A DNA stretch of 64,000 bases from Ruminococcaceae bacterium UBA3818 (GTDB lineage Bacteria; Bacillota; Clostridia; Oscillospirales; Ruminococcaceae): the NCBI GenBank assembly GCA_002369315.1, contig DFDW01000001.1, positions 80,379 through 144,378 on the forward strand, given 5' to 3'. A model generated the notes under the pieces. The model was not told the origin of the DNA, made no database searches, and saw only the letters and a program-made list of their open reading frames with translations. Position 1 is the first letter of the stretch. Every line of letters starts with the position of its first letter. The position numbers were made by a program, and so were the translations under genes. Positions 41,086 to 50,649 of the stretch are shown one piece after another.

Positions 41086-42972
41086 TTATGCGGAAATTTT
41101 TTCAAATTGGCTATTATATAAATCGGCGTAAAAGCCATTTTTTTTCATTAATTCATCGTGCGTCCCCTGTTCCACAATGTCGCCATCTTTCAAGCATAAG
41201 ATCAAATCGGCATTTTTGATGGTGGACAGCCGGTGCGCAATGACAAAACTGGTCCGTCCGGCCATCAGGTTATCCATCGCTTTCTGGATCGAAATTTCCG
41301 TCCGGGTATCCACCGAACTGGTAGCCTCGTCCAAAATCATGATCCTCGCGTCGGATAAAATGGCCCGCGCAATCGTCAAAAGCTGTTTTTGCCCCTGGGA
41401 GACGTTGGTTGCTTCTTCGTTCAGCTGCATCTGGTAGCCACCGGGCAAAGTGCGGATAAAGTGGTCCACCTGTGCTGCTTTTGCCGCCGCGATCACTTCT
41501 TCATCGGTGGCGTCCAGCCGGCCATAGCGAATATTCTCCATGATTGTGCCGTTGAAAAGCCAGGTATCCTGCAATACCATACCGAATTCTGTGCGCAGAT
41601 CTTCCTTGGTAAATTGGTCTATATTGTGCCCATCGATAAAAATATCTCCGGCGTCAATATCGTGAAAGCGCATCAAAAGCTTGACCAGCGTTGTCTTGCC
41701 GGCGCCGGTTGGGCCGACAATCGCCACTTTCTGTCCGGCTTTCACGTCGGCGGAAAAATCCTTGATGATCACCTCGTCCGGGCCGTATCCAAAACGGACA
41801 TGGGAAAAGCGCACGTCTCCTTTCAGCCGGATTTGATTTGCCGCCGGTTCCTCACCCCGATGGGCCAGCGACAGACGCGGCTCGATTGCCGCCTCTTCCG
41901 GCTCTTCCAAAAACGCAAAGACCCGTTCTGCCGCCGCCACCGTCATCTGCAGCTGGTTGGCGATGTTGGCCATTTGGGTGATGGGATGGGTAAAATTGCG
42001 TACATACTGGATAAATGCCTGAATGCCGCCGATGGTCATGGTCCCGCCTGCCGCCATGGAGGCGCCCATAATACAGATGACGACGTATCCCAGATTCCCC
42101 ACAAATCCCATAATAGGCTGCATCAATCCGGATAAAAACTGCGCTTTCCATCCTGCATTGTATAATTTTTTATTTTGCTCGTCAAACGCTTTCACGGATT
42201 TTTCTTCTCCGTTAAAAGCTTTGACCACCAGGTGACCACCGTACATTTCTTCCACATGTCCGTTTACCGTCCCGAGGTATTTTTGCTGGTCTCTGAAGTA
42301 CCCCTGGGATTTTTTCATGACCCCTGTGACCAGCAGTAAGGACAGCGGCAAAATGCACAAAGCAACCAATGTCAGCTTCCAGCTGATACTCAGCATCATA
42401 ATCAGCACACCGACCATGGAGGTGATGGAAGTAATCAGCTGGGTAATGCTTTGGTTCAGGCTTTGACTTAGCGTATCCACATCGTTGGTGATACGGGAGA
42501 GGATCTCCCCCTGGCTGATCCGATGGAAGTACCCCAGCGGCAGCCGGTTGATTTTTTGGATAATCTGCTGCCGCAGGTTATAGGACACCTTGGCCGAAAT
42601 CCCCGCCATGGTAAAGCCCTGGATATAGGAAAACAGGGCGCTGAACAAATACAGGGCCAGCAGCGTCAGCAAAACCATGCCGATGTAACCGAAGTCTATG
42701 GCGCCGTCCCCACCGGCAATCACGGCCATGATCCCCTTTGCCAATTCATCCGTCGCTTTCGCCAGAACTTTTGGTCCTACGATTGTAAATACCGTGGAAA
42801 CAGCGGCGCATAAAAGCACCATGAGAATCGCCCAATGAAAAGGCTTGAGATAAAAAAGCAGTTTTCCGGTGCTTTCTTTCCAGTTTTTCGCTTTTTCGCC
42901 CACCATCATCTTCCCGCCCGGTCCATGGCCGCGCATCGGCCCCCGGGGAGCGGCACTTCGTTCCCGGCTCAC
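41086..42972 (-). CDS. ABC exporter half-transporter B
   Basis: 628 residues: basic Gly/Arg-rich N-tail, six helices (about 40-330), then the ATPase: Walker A GPTGAGKTT, Q-loop, a degenerate signature VSQGQKQ, Walker B IMILDEATSS, and H-loop AHRLST. GTG start after AAAGGAGGAG; its first bases overlap the stop of the partner gene (GTGA), implying a heterodimer. Multidrug/peptide-type exporter (MsbA/BmrCD-like). Substrate unknown. Ends 33 nt before the activase gene. Confidence 0.92.
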   Translation of the reverse strand: MSRERSAAPRGPMRGHGPGGKMMVGEKAKNWKESTGKLLFYLKPFHWAILMVLLCAAVSTVFTIVGPKVLAKATDELAKGIMAVIAGGDGAIDFGYIGMVLLTLLALYLFSALFSYIQGFTMAGISAKVSYNLRQQIIQKINRLPLGYFHRISQGEILSRITNDVDTLSQSLNQSITQLITSITSMVGVLIMMLSISWKLTLVALCILPLSLLLVTGVMKKSQGYFRDQQKYLGTVNGHVEEMYGGHLVVKAFNGEEKSVKAFDEQNKKLYNAGWKAQFLSGLMQPIMGFVGNLGYVVICIMGASMAAGGTMTIGGIQAFIQYVRNFTHPITQMANIANQLQMTVAAAERVFAFLEEPEEAAIEPRLSLAHRGEEPAANQIRLKGDVRFSHVRFGYGPDEVIIKDFSADVKAGQKVAIVGPTGAGKTTLVKLLMRFHDIDAGDIFIDGHNIDQFTKEDLRTEFGMVLQDTWLFNGTIMENIRYGRLDATDEEVIAAAKAAQVDHFIRTLPGGYQMQLNEEATNVSQGQKQLLTIARAILSDARIMILDEATSSVDTRTEISIQKAMDNLMAGRTSFVIAHRLSTIKNADLILCLKDGDIVEQGTHDELMKKNGFYADLYNSQFEKISA

Positions 42973-45131
42973 TGCAACTCCTCCTTTGAAAGCTGGGATT
43001 GGGCAATTTCCAAATATTCCGGACAGTTTTTCAAAAGCTGCCCATGGGTCCCTTTTCCCACAATCCGCCCGTGGTCCAACACGATGATCTGATCCGCCCG
43101 CATAATGGTGCTGACCCGCTGGGCTACGATCAACACAGCGGCATTTTTGTCCAGTTTTTTCTGCAAAGCGCTCCGCAAAGCCGCATCGGTCTTAAAGTCC
43201 AGCGCGGAAAAGCTGTCGTCAAACAGATAGACCAACGGTTTTCTGGCCAGTGCGCGGGCAATGGCCAGGCGCTGTCTTTGCCCGCCGCTGACATTTTGTC
43301 CTCCCTGTGCGATAGATGCGGACAGATCTCCATCCTCGTCCCGGACAAAATCTTCCGCCTGAGCGATCCTGAGCGCCTCCCAAATTTCCTCGTCCGAGGC
43401 GTCTTCCTTTCCATATCGGATATTCGACGCGATGTTCCCGGAAAAGAGCACGCTTTTCTGCGGCACATAGCCAATGATCTGCCGCAGCTGTTTCTGTGTC
43501 ATTTGCCTTACATCCACCCCGCCGATGGACACGCTGCCTTCGGTGACATCATAAAAACGGGGAATCAGGTTGAGAAGAGTTGATTTGCCCGCCCCGGTAG
43601 AACCGATAAACGCGGTGGTCTCCCCTGCTTTCGCAGTAAAATTCAAATCAGACAGCACATCGCTTTCCGCATTTTGGTAACGGAAAGATACCTTTCGAAA
43701 TTCCACCGTGCCGCCTGAAACAGCGGCCTGCACCGGCGTTTTGGGGTCCTGGATACCGGGATCTGTGTTCAGGACCTCAGCCACACGGTCAGCGGAAACC
43801 GCTGACCGCGGTACCATAATAAACATCGCAGCGATCATCAAAAAGGACATCATGATCTGCATGCCGTACTGCATGAAAGCCATCATATCACCGATCTGCA
43901 TGGTCGAAGCCGCGATTGCGTGACCGCCGACCCAAATAATAACCAAGGTGACCAGGTTCATCACCAGGTTCATGGCAGGCATCGCAAACGCCATCGTCCG
44001 CTGTACAAACCGGGTGGTGTCCTGCAGGTCCCGGTTGGCTTTCTCAAAACGGTTTTCCTCATATTTTTCATTTCCGAACGCCCGAATCACCATCAGGCCG
44101 GACAAATTTTCCCGGCTGACCAGATTCAGCCGGTCGATCAGCTTCTGCAGCGCCTGGAATTTCGGCATGGCAATGGCGAAGATGATCATGATCAATCCAA
44201 TCAGCACCACAACTGCCAAAGCGATGATCCAACTGAGAGAAACGCTTTTTCCCACCGCCATGACAATGCCGCCAATGCCCATGATCGGCGCGTAGCACAT
44301 GAGCCGGATTCCCATGGTAATCAGCATCTGCACCTGCTGTACATCGTTCGTGGTGCGGGTGATCAGAGACGCGGTGGAAAATCGGTCAAATTCCCCGCTG
44401 GAAAAGCTCTCCACCTTTTGGAAGATATCATGGCGCAGGTCGCGGGATACTGCCGCGCCTATTCTGGCTGAAAAAAATCCCACGCCGACAGCCGCCAACA
44501 CACCGGCCAGCGCCACCAGCAGCATTTTGCCGCCGGTCAGCAGAATATAGTTTTGCTGCTTCTGATGCAAATCCACGCCCGCGTCTTGATAAAGCAGCGC
44601 CGTAAAGGCTGTCGCGACTTGCTCTTTGAGTGAATCGTCCGCCTGCGAAGCCGCAAGATACGCCTGTTGTACCATCTGCTCCGGCATGTTTTTCAACATG
44701 GGCAGCATCTGATACAGCGCTTCTCCATCGATGCCGGACAAATCGGCGCTTGTGCTTTGGGTCAGACCGTTTTGGGATGCGGCGGCTTTCGCAGCATTTA
44801 CAATCGTCAGTGCGCTCTGCCGATACGTTTTCTGCGCTTCTTCGGGCGCTTTGCCGTCCGGCAGGAGATAAACGCCATCTTTTTTCTCATAAGCGCTTTG
44901 GAAAACATTTTTCTCCTCTTCGCTCAGAAACAGGCAAATCATTTCCATCCCTTGTTCGCTGATTTGCTCCGGCATTGGCTCATCAATTCCGTTTTTCTGC
45001 AATCCCACATTGACGATATCGCTCATCAGATTCGGCAGACTCAAATCGCTGATTGCCTGTCCGAACAGAAGCAGCACACACAGCAACAGTATGAAAGCAA
45101 ACGGTTTTATATATTTTAGGATAACTTTCAT
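42969..45131 (-). CDS. ABC exporter half-transporter A with large extracellular insert
   Basis: 720 residues. After helix 1 (about 10-32) there is a 145-residue soluble insert (about 45-190; many Gln/Ala/Glu, e.g. QISEQGMEMICLFLSEEEKN) before helix 2, then the remaining helices and an ATPase with Walker A GSTGAGKST, signature VSGGQRQ and Walker B LVYLFDDSFSALD. Sites complement the partner's degenerate signature. The insert is larger than in typical exporters. ATG has AAAGGAG upstream. First gene of the pair, with a regulated-looking promoter. Confidence 0.92.
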   Translation of the reverse strand: MKVILKYIKPFAFILLLCVLLLFGQAISDLSLPNLMSDIVNVGLQKNGIDEPMPEQISEQGMEMICLFLSEEEKNVFQSAYEKKDGVYLLPDGKAPEEAQKTYRQSALTIVNAAKAAASQNGLTQSTSADLSGIDGEALYQMLPMLKNMPEQMVQQAYLAASQADDSLKEQVATAFTALLYQDAGVDLHQKQQNYILLTGGKMLLVALAGVLAAVGVGFFSARIGAAVSRDLRHDIFQKVESFSSGEFDRFSTASLITRTTNDVQQVQMLITMGIRLMCYAPIMGIGGIVMAVGKSVSLSWIIALAVVVLIGLIMIIFAIAMPKFQALQKLIDRLNLVSRENLSGLMVIRAFGNEKYEENRFEKANRDLQDTTRFVQRTMAFAMPAMNLVMNLVTLVIIWVGGHAIAASTMQIGDMMAFMQYGMQIMMSFLMIAAMFIMVPRSAVSADRVAEVLNTDPGIQDPKTPVQAAVSGGTVEFRKVSFRYQNAESDVLSDLNFTAKAGETTAFIGSTGAGKSTLLNLIPRFYDVTEGSVSIGGVDVRQMTQKQLRQIIGYVPQKSVLFSGNIASNIRYGKEDASDEEIWEALRIAQAEDFVRDEDGDLSASIAQGGQNVSGGQRQRLAIARALARKPLVYLFDDSFSALDFKTDAALRSALQKKLDKNAAVLIVAQRVSTIMRADQIIVLDHGRIVGKGTHGQLLKNCPEYLEIAQSQLSKEELQ

Positions 45132-45199
45132 ACGTTTCTCCTTTAAATTCTTGCTGAATTCGTCTTTTTTTCATCCTTTTTTCGATGAAATATACAAAA

Positions 45200-45232
45200 A
45201 TTATATGCTTTCATTGTGAACTTATCGTGAAC
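45200..45232 (-). promoter_or_regulatory. Activator-type promoter of the ABC exporter operon
   Basis: TATAAT on the minus strand at 45205-45200 lacks a consensus -35. In its place lie two direct repeats GTTCAC (plus-strand GTGAAC at 45216-45221 and 45227-45232), with an 11-bp period, the layout bound by OmpR/PhoB-type response regulators. No regulator gene is adjacent. Confidence 0.5.
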
Positions 45233-45333
45233 GAAATCGCAATAATTATCCCTTTTCGGCACAAAAAAGCAGGATAAAAAAGCAATTGGGGCAGACACTT
45301 TTCGGCGGCTTTACTTCCTTTTTCAGGAAAATA

Positions 45334-45357
45334 AAAAAAGGCCAACGGCCCTTTTTT
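45334..45357 (-). terminator. Terminator at the end of the cobalamin operon
   Basis: A7-GGCC-AAC-GGCC-CT6 type short hairpin with long A/T arms directly after the cbiC stop. Confidence 0.65.
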
Positions 45358-45988
45358 ACTCTCTTCTGGTCAAATGATACAACCCTGCGTTGACAATCGC
45401 CGCCGCCACATTACTGCCTCCTTTGCGTCCTCGCGCCACAATGCAGGGGACGCCTGCGGTCATAATCCTTTCTTTGGAAGAAACGACATTGACAAACCCC
45501 ACCGGCACACCGATAACCAGTCTGGGCGAAACCGCGCCCTCCCGGATCAGTTCATCCAGACGCAGCAATGCCGTCGGCGCGTTTCCGATGGCAAAAATCA
45601 GCGGAACGGTAAGCGAAGCTGCTTTCTCCATTGATACGCAAGCCCTGGTGACGCCGCGTTCCCGTGCCTGCCGGGCCACGTCTTCATCCGACATAAAACA
45701 ATGGACCTGCCCGCCGAACGACGCCAGCGCTTTTTTGTTAATGCCGGAAAGGGCCATTTGGGTGTCGGTCACAACATGCGCCCCTTCGGCAAGCGCCTGC
45801 GAAAGAATCTGCGCCGCGTTTTCGCTGAAATAAAGGGTGTCGGCATATTCCAAATCCGCCGTTGTGTGGATGACCCTCTTGACGATATGCGCCGTTTCGG
45901 CGGGAGGCTGCCGATCCCCCAGCAATTCGGTAATGATTTCAAAGCTGCGCCGTTCAATTTCTTCCGGCTGTATCTGTTCGATTTTCAT
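45356..45988 (-). CDS. cbiC: Precorrin-8X / cobalt-precorrin-8 methylmutase
   Basis: 210 residues; moves a methyl group from C11 to C12 of the corrin ring. Catalytic His41 in VIHTTAD, with DTQMALSGI and the GVPVGFVNV and PCIVARGRKGGS motifs of CbiC/CobH. Last gene of the operon and the only corrin-ring enzyme of the middle pathway present. It starts 12 nt after the cobO stop. Confidence 0.93.
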   Translation of the reverse strand: MKIEQIQPEEIERRSFEIITELLGDRQPPAETAHIVKRVIHTTADLEYADTLYFSENAAQILSQALAEGAHVVTDTQMALSGINKKALASFGGQVHCFMSDEDVARQARERGVTRACVSMEKAASLTVPLIFAIGNAPTALLRLDELIREGAVSPRLVIGVPVGFVNVVSSKERIMTAGVPCIVARGRKGGSNVAAAIVNAGLYHLTRRE

Positions 45989-45999
45989 GCAAATTCCCC

Positions 46000-46530
46000 C
46001 TATTTTTCTATCCCGTCTCTGGCTGGAATCCCTCTGTCAAAAGGATGCTTCTCCTTTTTCATTTCGGTCACATAATCTGCCGTTTCCAGCATGGCCGCGG
46101 AAGGCTGCCGGCCGGTGAGCACGATTTCCCATCCGGACGGCCTGTCCTGCAAAAACGCCAGCAGTTCTTCCTCCTTCAAAAGCCCTTTCCGGCAGGCGCC
46201 AATCGCTTCGTCCAGCACCAACACCCCATTTGGCTTTTGGGCGCAGTATTCTTTCGCCTTTTTCAGATTTTCTTCGTGGGCGCACAGGCAATCCTTTTTC
46301 TGCCTTTCATCCATTTGAAAAGAGAAACCGGAAAGTTTCGGATAGGCCAGCGTCCGGATTCCCAGCCGCTCCAGCGCTTTGATCTCGCCGCTGTCTCCCC
46401 GCTTGAGGAACTGTACGACCAAAACCGGGTACCCGCGGCCTGCCGCACGCAGTGCAAGGCCCATGGCAGCGGTGGTTTTTCCCTTGCCGTCGCCGTAATA
46501 CAAATGAACCAATCCCAATTCCCGCGCCAT
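46000..46530 (-). CDS. cobO: Cob(I)yrinic acid a,c-diamide adenosyltransferase
   Basis: 176 residues, ATP:corrinoid adenosyltransferase of the CobO/BtuR type. P-loop YYGDGKGKTTAAMG at residues 11-24, LRAAGRG, QFLKRGDSGE and VLVLDEAIG (Walker B-like), and VLTGRQPS. ATG at 46530 follows AGAGGGCTTTGAT and lies 1 nt after the cbiP stop. Attaches the adenosyl group. Confidence 0.92.
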   Translation of the reverse strand: MARELGLVHLYYGDGKGKTTAAMGLALRAAGRGYPVLVVQFLKRGDSGEIKALERLGIRTLAYPKLSGFSFQMDERQKKDCLCAHEENLKKAKEYCAQKPNGVLVLDEAIGACRKGLLKEEELLAFLQDRPSGWEIVLTGRQPSAAMLETADYVTEMKKEKHPFDRGIPARDGIEK

Positions 46531-46531
46531 A

Positions 46532-47986
46532 TCAAAGCCCTCTTTCCACAATCCGATAGACCTCGTCCATGTCCAAAGACCGGCGCAATCCATCGGCCAG
46601 AATATCATATTGCTGCTGTTTGTACGCCGCGATATCCAGCGCCTTTACCGCCTCGGGGTCCATTCCTTTTTCCCGCATCAGCGCAGAAATCAGCGCCTGT
46701 GCCGTTTCCGGCCGGTCGAATATCCCATGCAGGTAGGTGCCGTATACATTTTTCCAATTCACCAGATTCCGGTCGGTTCCTGTCAATCCCATATGGATTT
46801 CATACCCGTCAAAAGGCTGACCGGACAAGGAAGCCAACGGCCCGTCCACCCGGTCCAGCACTCCCTGGGTGCGGGTGCGGGTCTTTTCGCCGGCAAATTC
46901 TGTTTCCAGCGGCAAAAGGCCCATACCGTTGATCTGGCCTCCATGTTCCACTCCAAGCGGGTCCCGAATCGACCTGCCGAGCATCTGGAATCCGCCGCAA
47001 ATGCCCAATACCGGCTTGCCTTTCGCCGCATGCTTCTGCACGGCCGCCTCCAACCCATTCTGCCGCATCCACAGCAAATCATCCATGGTGTTCTTGGTGC
47101 CGGGCAGGATAATCAGATCCGCGTCGCCCAGCTGGCCCGGCGAGGAAACATACCGCACCGAAACCTGCTCCATATATTCCAGTGGGTTAAAATCGGTAAA
47201 ATTGGAGATGCGCGGCAGGCGAATCACCGCTATATCAATGGTGGCAGCCGTGTTTCGGCGGGAAAACCGCTCGGTCAGGCTGTCTTCATCGTCCACATCC
47301 AGATGAAGGTAAGGCACCACGCCGAGCGTTGGAATGTGAATGATATCTTCCAGCATGCCAAGGCCCGGCTCCAAAATCTTCACATCCCCGCGGAATTTAT
47401 TGATGATCGTGCCTTTGACCATTTTTTTCTCTTCTTCCTCCAGCAGCAGCATCGTCCCGGCCAGAGCCGCAAACACACCGCCCCGGTCAATATCTCCCAC
47501 CAACAGCACCGGTGCCTGTACCATCTTTGCCATACCCATATTGACAATATCGTTTTCCTTGAGGTTGATTTCCGCCGGGCTGCCGGCCCCTTCCAGAACA
47601 ATGATGTCATTTTGCGCCGCCAGTTGATTATAGGCTGCCAGAATATCAGGAATCAGCTGCGTTTTGTATCGGTAATAGTCCGCAGCCCGCATCACGCCCC
47701 GCACCTCTCCGTTTACGATCACCTGCGAGCCCTGGTCACTGGTGGGTTTCAGTAAAATCGGGTTCATCTGCACCTGTGGCTCCACGCCCGCGGCTTCCGC
47801 CTGCATGACCTGGGCCCGGCCCATCTCCAGCCCATCCCTTGTAATATAGGAATTCAGCGCCATGTTCTGGGATTTAAACGGCGCTACCCGATAACCGTCC
47901 TGCCGAAAAATCCGGCACAGGCCCGCCGCAATCAGGCTCTTTCCAGCGTTGGAGGTGGTTCCCTGGATCATAATTGCCTTTGCCAT
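46532..47986 (-). CDS. cbiP: Cobyric acid synthase
   Basis: 484 residues. N-terminal ATP-binding domain (MIQGTTSNAGKS, then LEGAGSPAEINL) and C-terminal class I glutamine amidotransferase with Cys in LGICGGFQMLG and His in TYLHGIFD. Amidates four side chains of adenosylcobyrinic a,c-diamide. ATG overlaps the cobD end by 19 nt, with an upstream AAAGGGG region. Confidence 0.94.
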   Translation of the reverse strand: MAKAIMIQGTTSNAGKSLIAAGLCRIFRQDGYRVAPFKSQNMALNSYITRDGLEMGRAQVMQAEAAGVEPQVQMNPILLKPTSDQGSQVIVNGEVRGVMRAADYYRYKTQLIPDILAAYNQLAAQNDIIVLEGAGSPAEINLKENDIVNMGMAKMVQAPVLLVGDIDRGGVFAALAGTMLLLEEEEKKMVKGTIINKFRGDVKILEPGLGMLEDIIHIPTLGVVPYLHLDVDDEDSLTERFSRRNTAATIDIAVIRLPRISNFTDFNPLEYMEQVSVRYVSSPGQLGDADLIILPGTKNTMDDLLWMRQNGLEAAVQKHAAKGKPVLGICGGFQMLGRSIRDPLGVEHGGQINGMGLLPLETEFAGEKTRTRTQGVLDRVDGPLASLSGQPFDGYEIHMGLTGTDRNLVNWKNVYGTYLHGIFDRPETAQALISALMREKGMDPEAVKALDIAAYKQQQYDILADGLRRSLDMDEVYRIVERGL

Positions 47987-49086
47987 CCCGATTTTCCCCT
48001 TTCTGTTTCTGCGTTTCCCGGTTCTGTTTTTAGAACCTGACGAATCCCGTTGATCAGCCTAGTATTATCCTCCCGGTTTTTCACTGCGACACGGCAATAC
48101 CGGTTGTCCAGCCCTCGGTAATTGCCGCAGGAACGAATCAGAATGCCAAACCGCTCCAGCCGCCGCGGCAAATCGTCTGTCGGCGCTTGGAAAAGCAGGT
48201 AATTTGCCTTTCCCGCATACACCTGCAAGCCGAGATTCTCCAGCTCCTTTTGCAAAAAGTTCCGTTCTTCTGCGATAAACCGTTTTGTTTTTTGCACAAA
48301 GTCCCGCTGGGTCAGCGCCGCGATTCCGCAGCTGGACGCCGGAGACGACACGCTCCACGCCTGCCCCGTCTGGCTTATTTGCAAAATCAGCTGCCGGTCC
48401 GCGCATAAAGCATATCCCAGCCTGATTCCCGCCATGGCATACATTTTGGTAAACGCTTTCAGAATAACCGTTCCCGGGAACGCGGACAAAAACGGAAGAG
48501 CCGTGTACCGCTGCTCCTCTTCCAGAAAATCCGCAAAGCATTCATCCAGCACCAGCAGGGTCCCATTTTTTTGACAGCGTTCCATCAGCCTGCGGACCCA
48601 TTCGGCTTTTGCCGCGATTCCGGTGGGATTATTGGGGTTGCAAAAAAAACAGATCTCCACCCCTGGGCAAACAGCGTCCAAAAAGCCTTCATCCGGCACA
48701 AAACCCGCTTTTTGCGGCAGATCATAATAACATATCTCGCACCCGACACTCTCCAGCGCTTCGGCGTATTCCGAAAAAGTAGGCGCCGGCAATAGCGCGC
48801 GGCGTGGTTTTCGGGCCAGGACCAACCGCCAGATCACATCCGCCGCGCCGTTTCCGCATACGATCCAATCGTCCGGCACCCCATAGTAAGCACCGATGGC
48901 GCGCCGCAGCTGCCTGCACTGCGGGTCCGGATAGTTTTGATAGCTGTCAACGTCCCGGCAAAGCGCGTCTTTTACCGCCTGCGGCATTCCCAATGGATTG
49001 AGATTGGCCGAAAAATCCACTAATTTCACATCCGGGGGCAGTTTTCGATCGGTATAAATATCGCCGCCATGTATTTTTTTCACCAT
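47968..49086 (-). CDS. cobD: Threonine-phosphate decarboxylase (PLP aminotransferase fold)
   Basis: 372 residues, HisC-like fold. Makes aminopropanol phosphate from threonine phosphate for the nucleotide loop. Motifs: DFSANLNPLG at the N-terminus, NYPDPQCRQLR, GNGAADVIW, NPNNPTG, DECFADF and the PLP Lys in KAFTKMYAMAGIRLGY. The ATG at 49086 has GGGGGTG before it and overlaps cbiB by 7 nt; the CobD-versus-HisC choice follows from the operon. Confidence 0.9.
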   Translation of the reverse strand: MVKKIHGGDIYTDRKLPPDVKLVDFSANLNPLGMPQAVKDALCRDVDSYQNYPDPQCRQLRRAIGAYYGVPDDWIVCGNGAADVIWRLVLARKPRRALLPAPTFSEYAEALESVGCEICYYDLPQKAGFVPDEGFLDAVCPGVEICFFCNPNNPTGIAAKAEWVRRLMERCQKNGTLLVLDECFADFLEEEQRYTALPFLSAFPGTVILKAFTKMYAMAGIRLGYALCADRQLILQISQTGQAWSVSSPASSCGIAALTQRDFVQKTKRFIAEERNFLQKELENLGLQVYAGKANYLLFQAPTDDLPRRLERFGILIRSCGNYRGLDNRYCRVAVKNREDNTRLINGIRQVLKTEPGNAETERGKSGWQRQL

Positions 49087-50045
49087 AAGAGCACCCCCGC
49101 CAGACGCACCGCCAAAAACAGGCAAAGACTCAATATTGAAGTCAGGGTCATCAGCCGGCAGGCCAGTGGGATATCCTGCGCCGTCACCGGACGGCCCGGA
49201 TCACCGATGGTCGGCTTATGCACCAGCTTACCGAAATAAAACGCATCCCCCGCCAGCTGAACGCCCAGCGCCCCTGCGCAAACCGATTCGGTTCGGGCGC
49301 TGTTGGGGCTGGAATGGTTTTTGTGATCTCTTTTATAAATCCGGCAGGCGTTTTTCCCGTCCAGCCCCAGCAGATGGGACGCTGCGATCATCAGCCAGGC
49401 GGATAAAATCGCCGGAATAAAATTCACCGCATCGTCCAGTTTCGCTGCGACTCTGCCAAAATAAAGGTACCGGTCATTTTTGTACCCGATCATGGAGTCC
49501 ATGGTATTGATTGCCTTGTACAAAAAGCCAAGCGGCGCGCCGCCGATCACCAGATAAAAAAGCGGCGCCACAATTCCGTCGGACGTGTTTTCCGCCACCG
49601 TTTCCACCGCCGCTTTTGCCACATGCTCTTCGTCCAGGTTCTGGGTATCCCGGCCGACGATCCAGGAAAGGTAATGCCGTGCCAGCGGCAAATCGGCGTT
49701 TTTTAACGGCTCGTAAACCCGCATGCTTTCTGTCCTCAGGCTCTTGGTCGCGGGAATCTGGTAGCAGAAAAGCACCTCCAGGCCAAATCGCAAAGCCGGA
49801 TGGATCAGCCCTGCGGCATACAAAATCCCAAACGGCACAAAAAAACCCAAAAGGGCCATACCGACCGCAAGCACTGCGCCGCCGCACAATTCTCCCCTTG
49901 GCGTTTTGGGGAATACGCGCCGCAGAAACTTCTCCGCGCCGGAAATGCACCATCCCATCACCTGCACCGGGTGCAGCAGCCAATGGGGGTCGCCCAATAT
50001 CAAATCCAGCAGATAGCCGCACAGAACCGCCAGACATATTTCCAT
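49080..50045 (-). CDS. cbiB: Adenosylcobinamide-phosphate synthase
   Basis: 321 residues, multi-spanning membrane enzyme that joins aminopropanol phosphate to adenosylcobyric acid. Hallmarks: YLLDLILGDPHWLLHPVQVMG at the N-terminus, LSWIVGRDTQNLDE, AENTSDGIVAPLFY, and NTMDSMIGYKND. The start is an ATG 2 nt after the upstream phosphatase's stop; AGGAAG is near. Overlaps the next gene. Confidence 0.94.
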   Translation of the reverse strand: MEICLAVLCGYLLDLILGDPHWLLHPVQVMGWCISGAEKFLRRVFPKTPRGELCGGAVLAVGMALLGFFVPFGILYAAGLIHPALRFGLEVLFCYQIPATKSLRTESMRVYEPLKNADLPLARHYLSWIVGRDTQNLDEEHVAKAAVETVAENTSDGIVAPLFYLVIGGAPLGFLYKAINTMDSMIGYKNDRYLYFGRVAAKLDDAVNFIPAILSAWLMIAASHLLGLDGKNACRIYKRDHKNHSSPNSARTESVCAGALGVQLAGDAFYFGKLVHKPTIGDPGRPVTAQDIPLACRLMTLTSILSLCLFLAVRLAGVLLW

Positions 50046-50046
50046 T

Positions 50047-50649
50047 TTACTTCCTCCCGTCTGTCAACAAAACAATCTGCTCTGCCCGCTTTTCTTCGGG
50101 GTCATACCAAAACCTATAACCACCTGCGTTCGGCGCCTGCCAGCTGTAAAAGTCCCGATGCGGATTGGAAAAAGCGTCCAGAATCGCCATGATGGTGCCG
50201 CCATGGCAAACAACCGCCAGCGTCCCGCCGGGATGCCGCCGTGCCGCTTCACCAGCAATGGCGGCAAACGCTTTTTGGCTGCGGGCGCGAAATGCCACAG
50301 GGTTCTCCCCGCCAGGGAACGGAACGGTTCCGCCGCTGTTCAGCCAATTTTGATAGCCCGGTTCATCCTTCAGCTGCTCATAGTTTTTTCCTTCATACGC
50401 ACCGAAATCGCACTCTCGCAAATCTCCGCAAATCCTTGCCAGAACGCCCGGATAAAGGATATCCGCCGTTTGTTCACAGCGGCAAAGAGGGCTTCTCCAC
50501 AGCTCGTCCGGTACAGGAAAGCTGCCGGCCAATGCTTTCAGCTGATCCCGTCCTTCCGGGCTGAGCGGCTCGTCGGTCGAGCCGATGTAGGCGCCTTTTC
50601 GATTCCCGGCGGTTTTGCCGTGCCGGATCAGGTACACATATATTTTCAT
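50047..50649 (-). CDS. cobC: Alpha-ribazole phosphatase family (histidine phosphatase)
   Basis: 200 residues. Catalytic RHG (YLIRHGKTAGN) with GAYIGSTDEPLSPEGRDQL, CRCEQTADILY and a second His in VCHGGTI. Role in the operon is alpha-ribazole-5'-phosphate dephosphorylation by context; the fold is general for histidine phosphatases. ATG overlaps the stop of the preceding CobU-like gene. Confidence 0.88.
   Translation of the reverse strand: MKIYVYLIRHGKTAGNRKGAYIGSTDEPLSPEGRDQLKALAGSFPVPDELWRSPLCRCEQTADILYPGVLARICGDLRECDFGAYEGKNYEQLKDEPGYQNWLNSGGTVPFPGGENPVAFRARSQKAFAAIAGEAARRHPGGTLAVVCHGGTIMAILDAFSNPHRDFYSWQAPNAGGYRFWYDPEEKRAEQIVLLTDGRK

Noticed and set aside
46610..47755. Plus-strand 381-residue reading frame opposite cbiP
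   Set aside because: It mirrors the well-supported cbiP gene, has His/Gln/Arg-rich low-sense composition and no ribosome site.
47968..49086. Histidinol-phosphate aminotransferase
   Set aside because: Similar fold, but the place between cbiP and cbiB and the overlap with both point to CobD.
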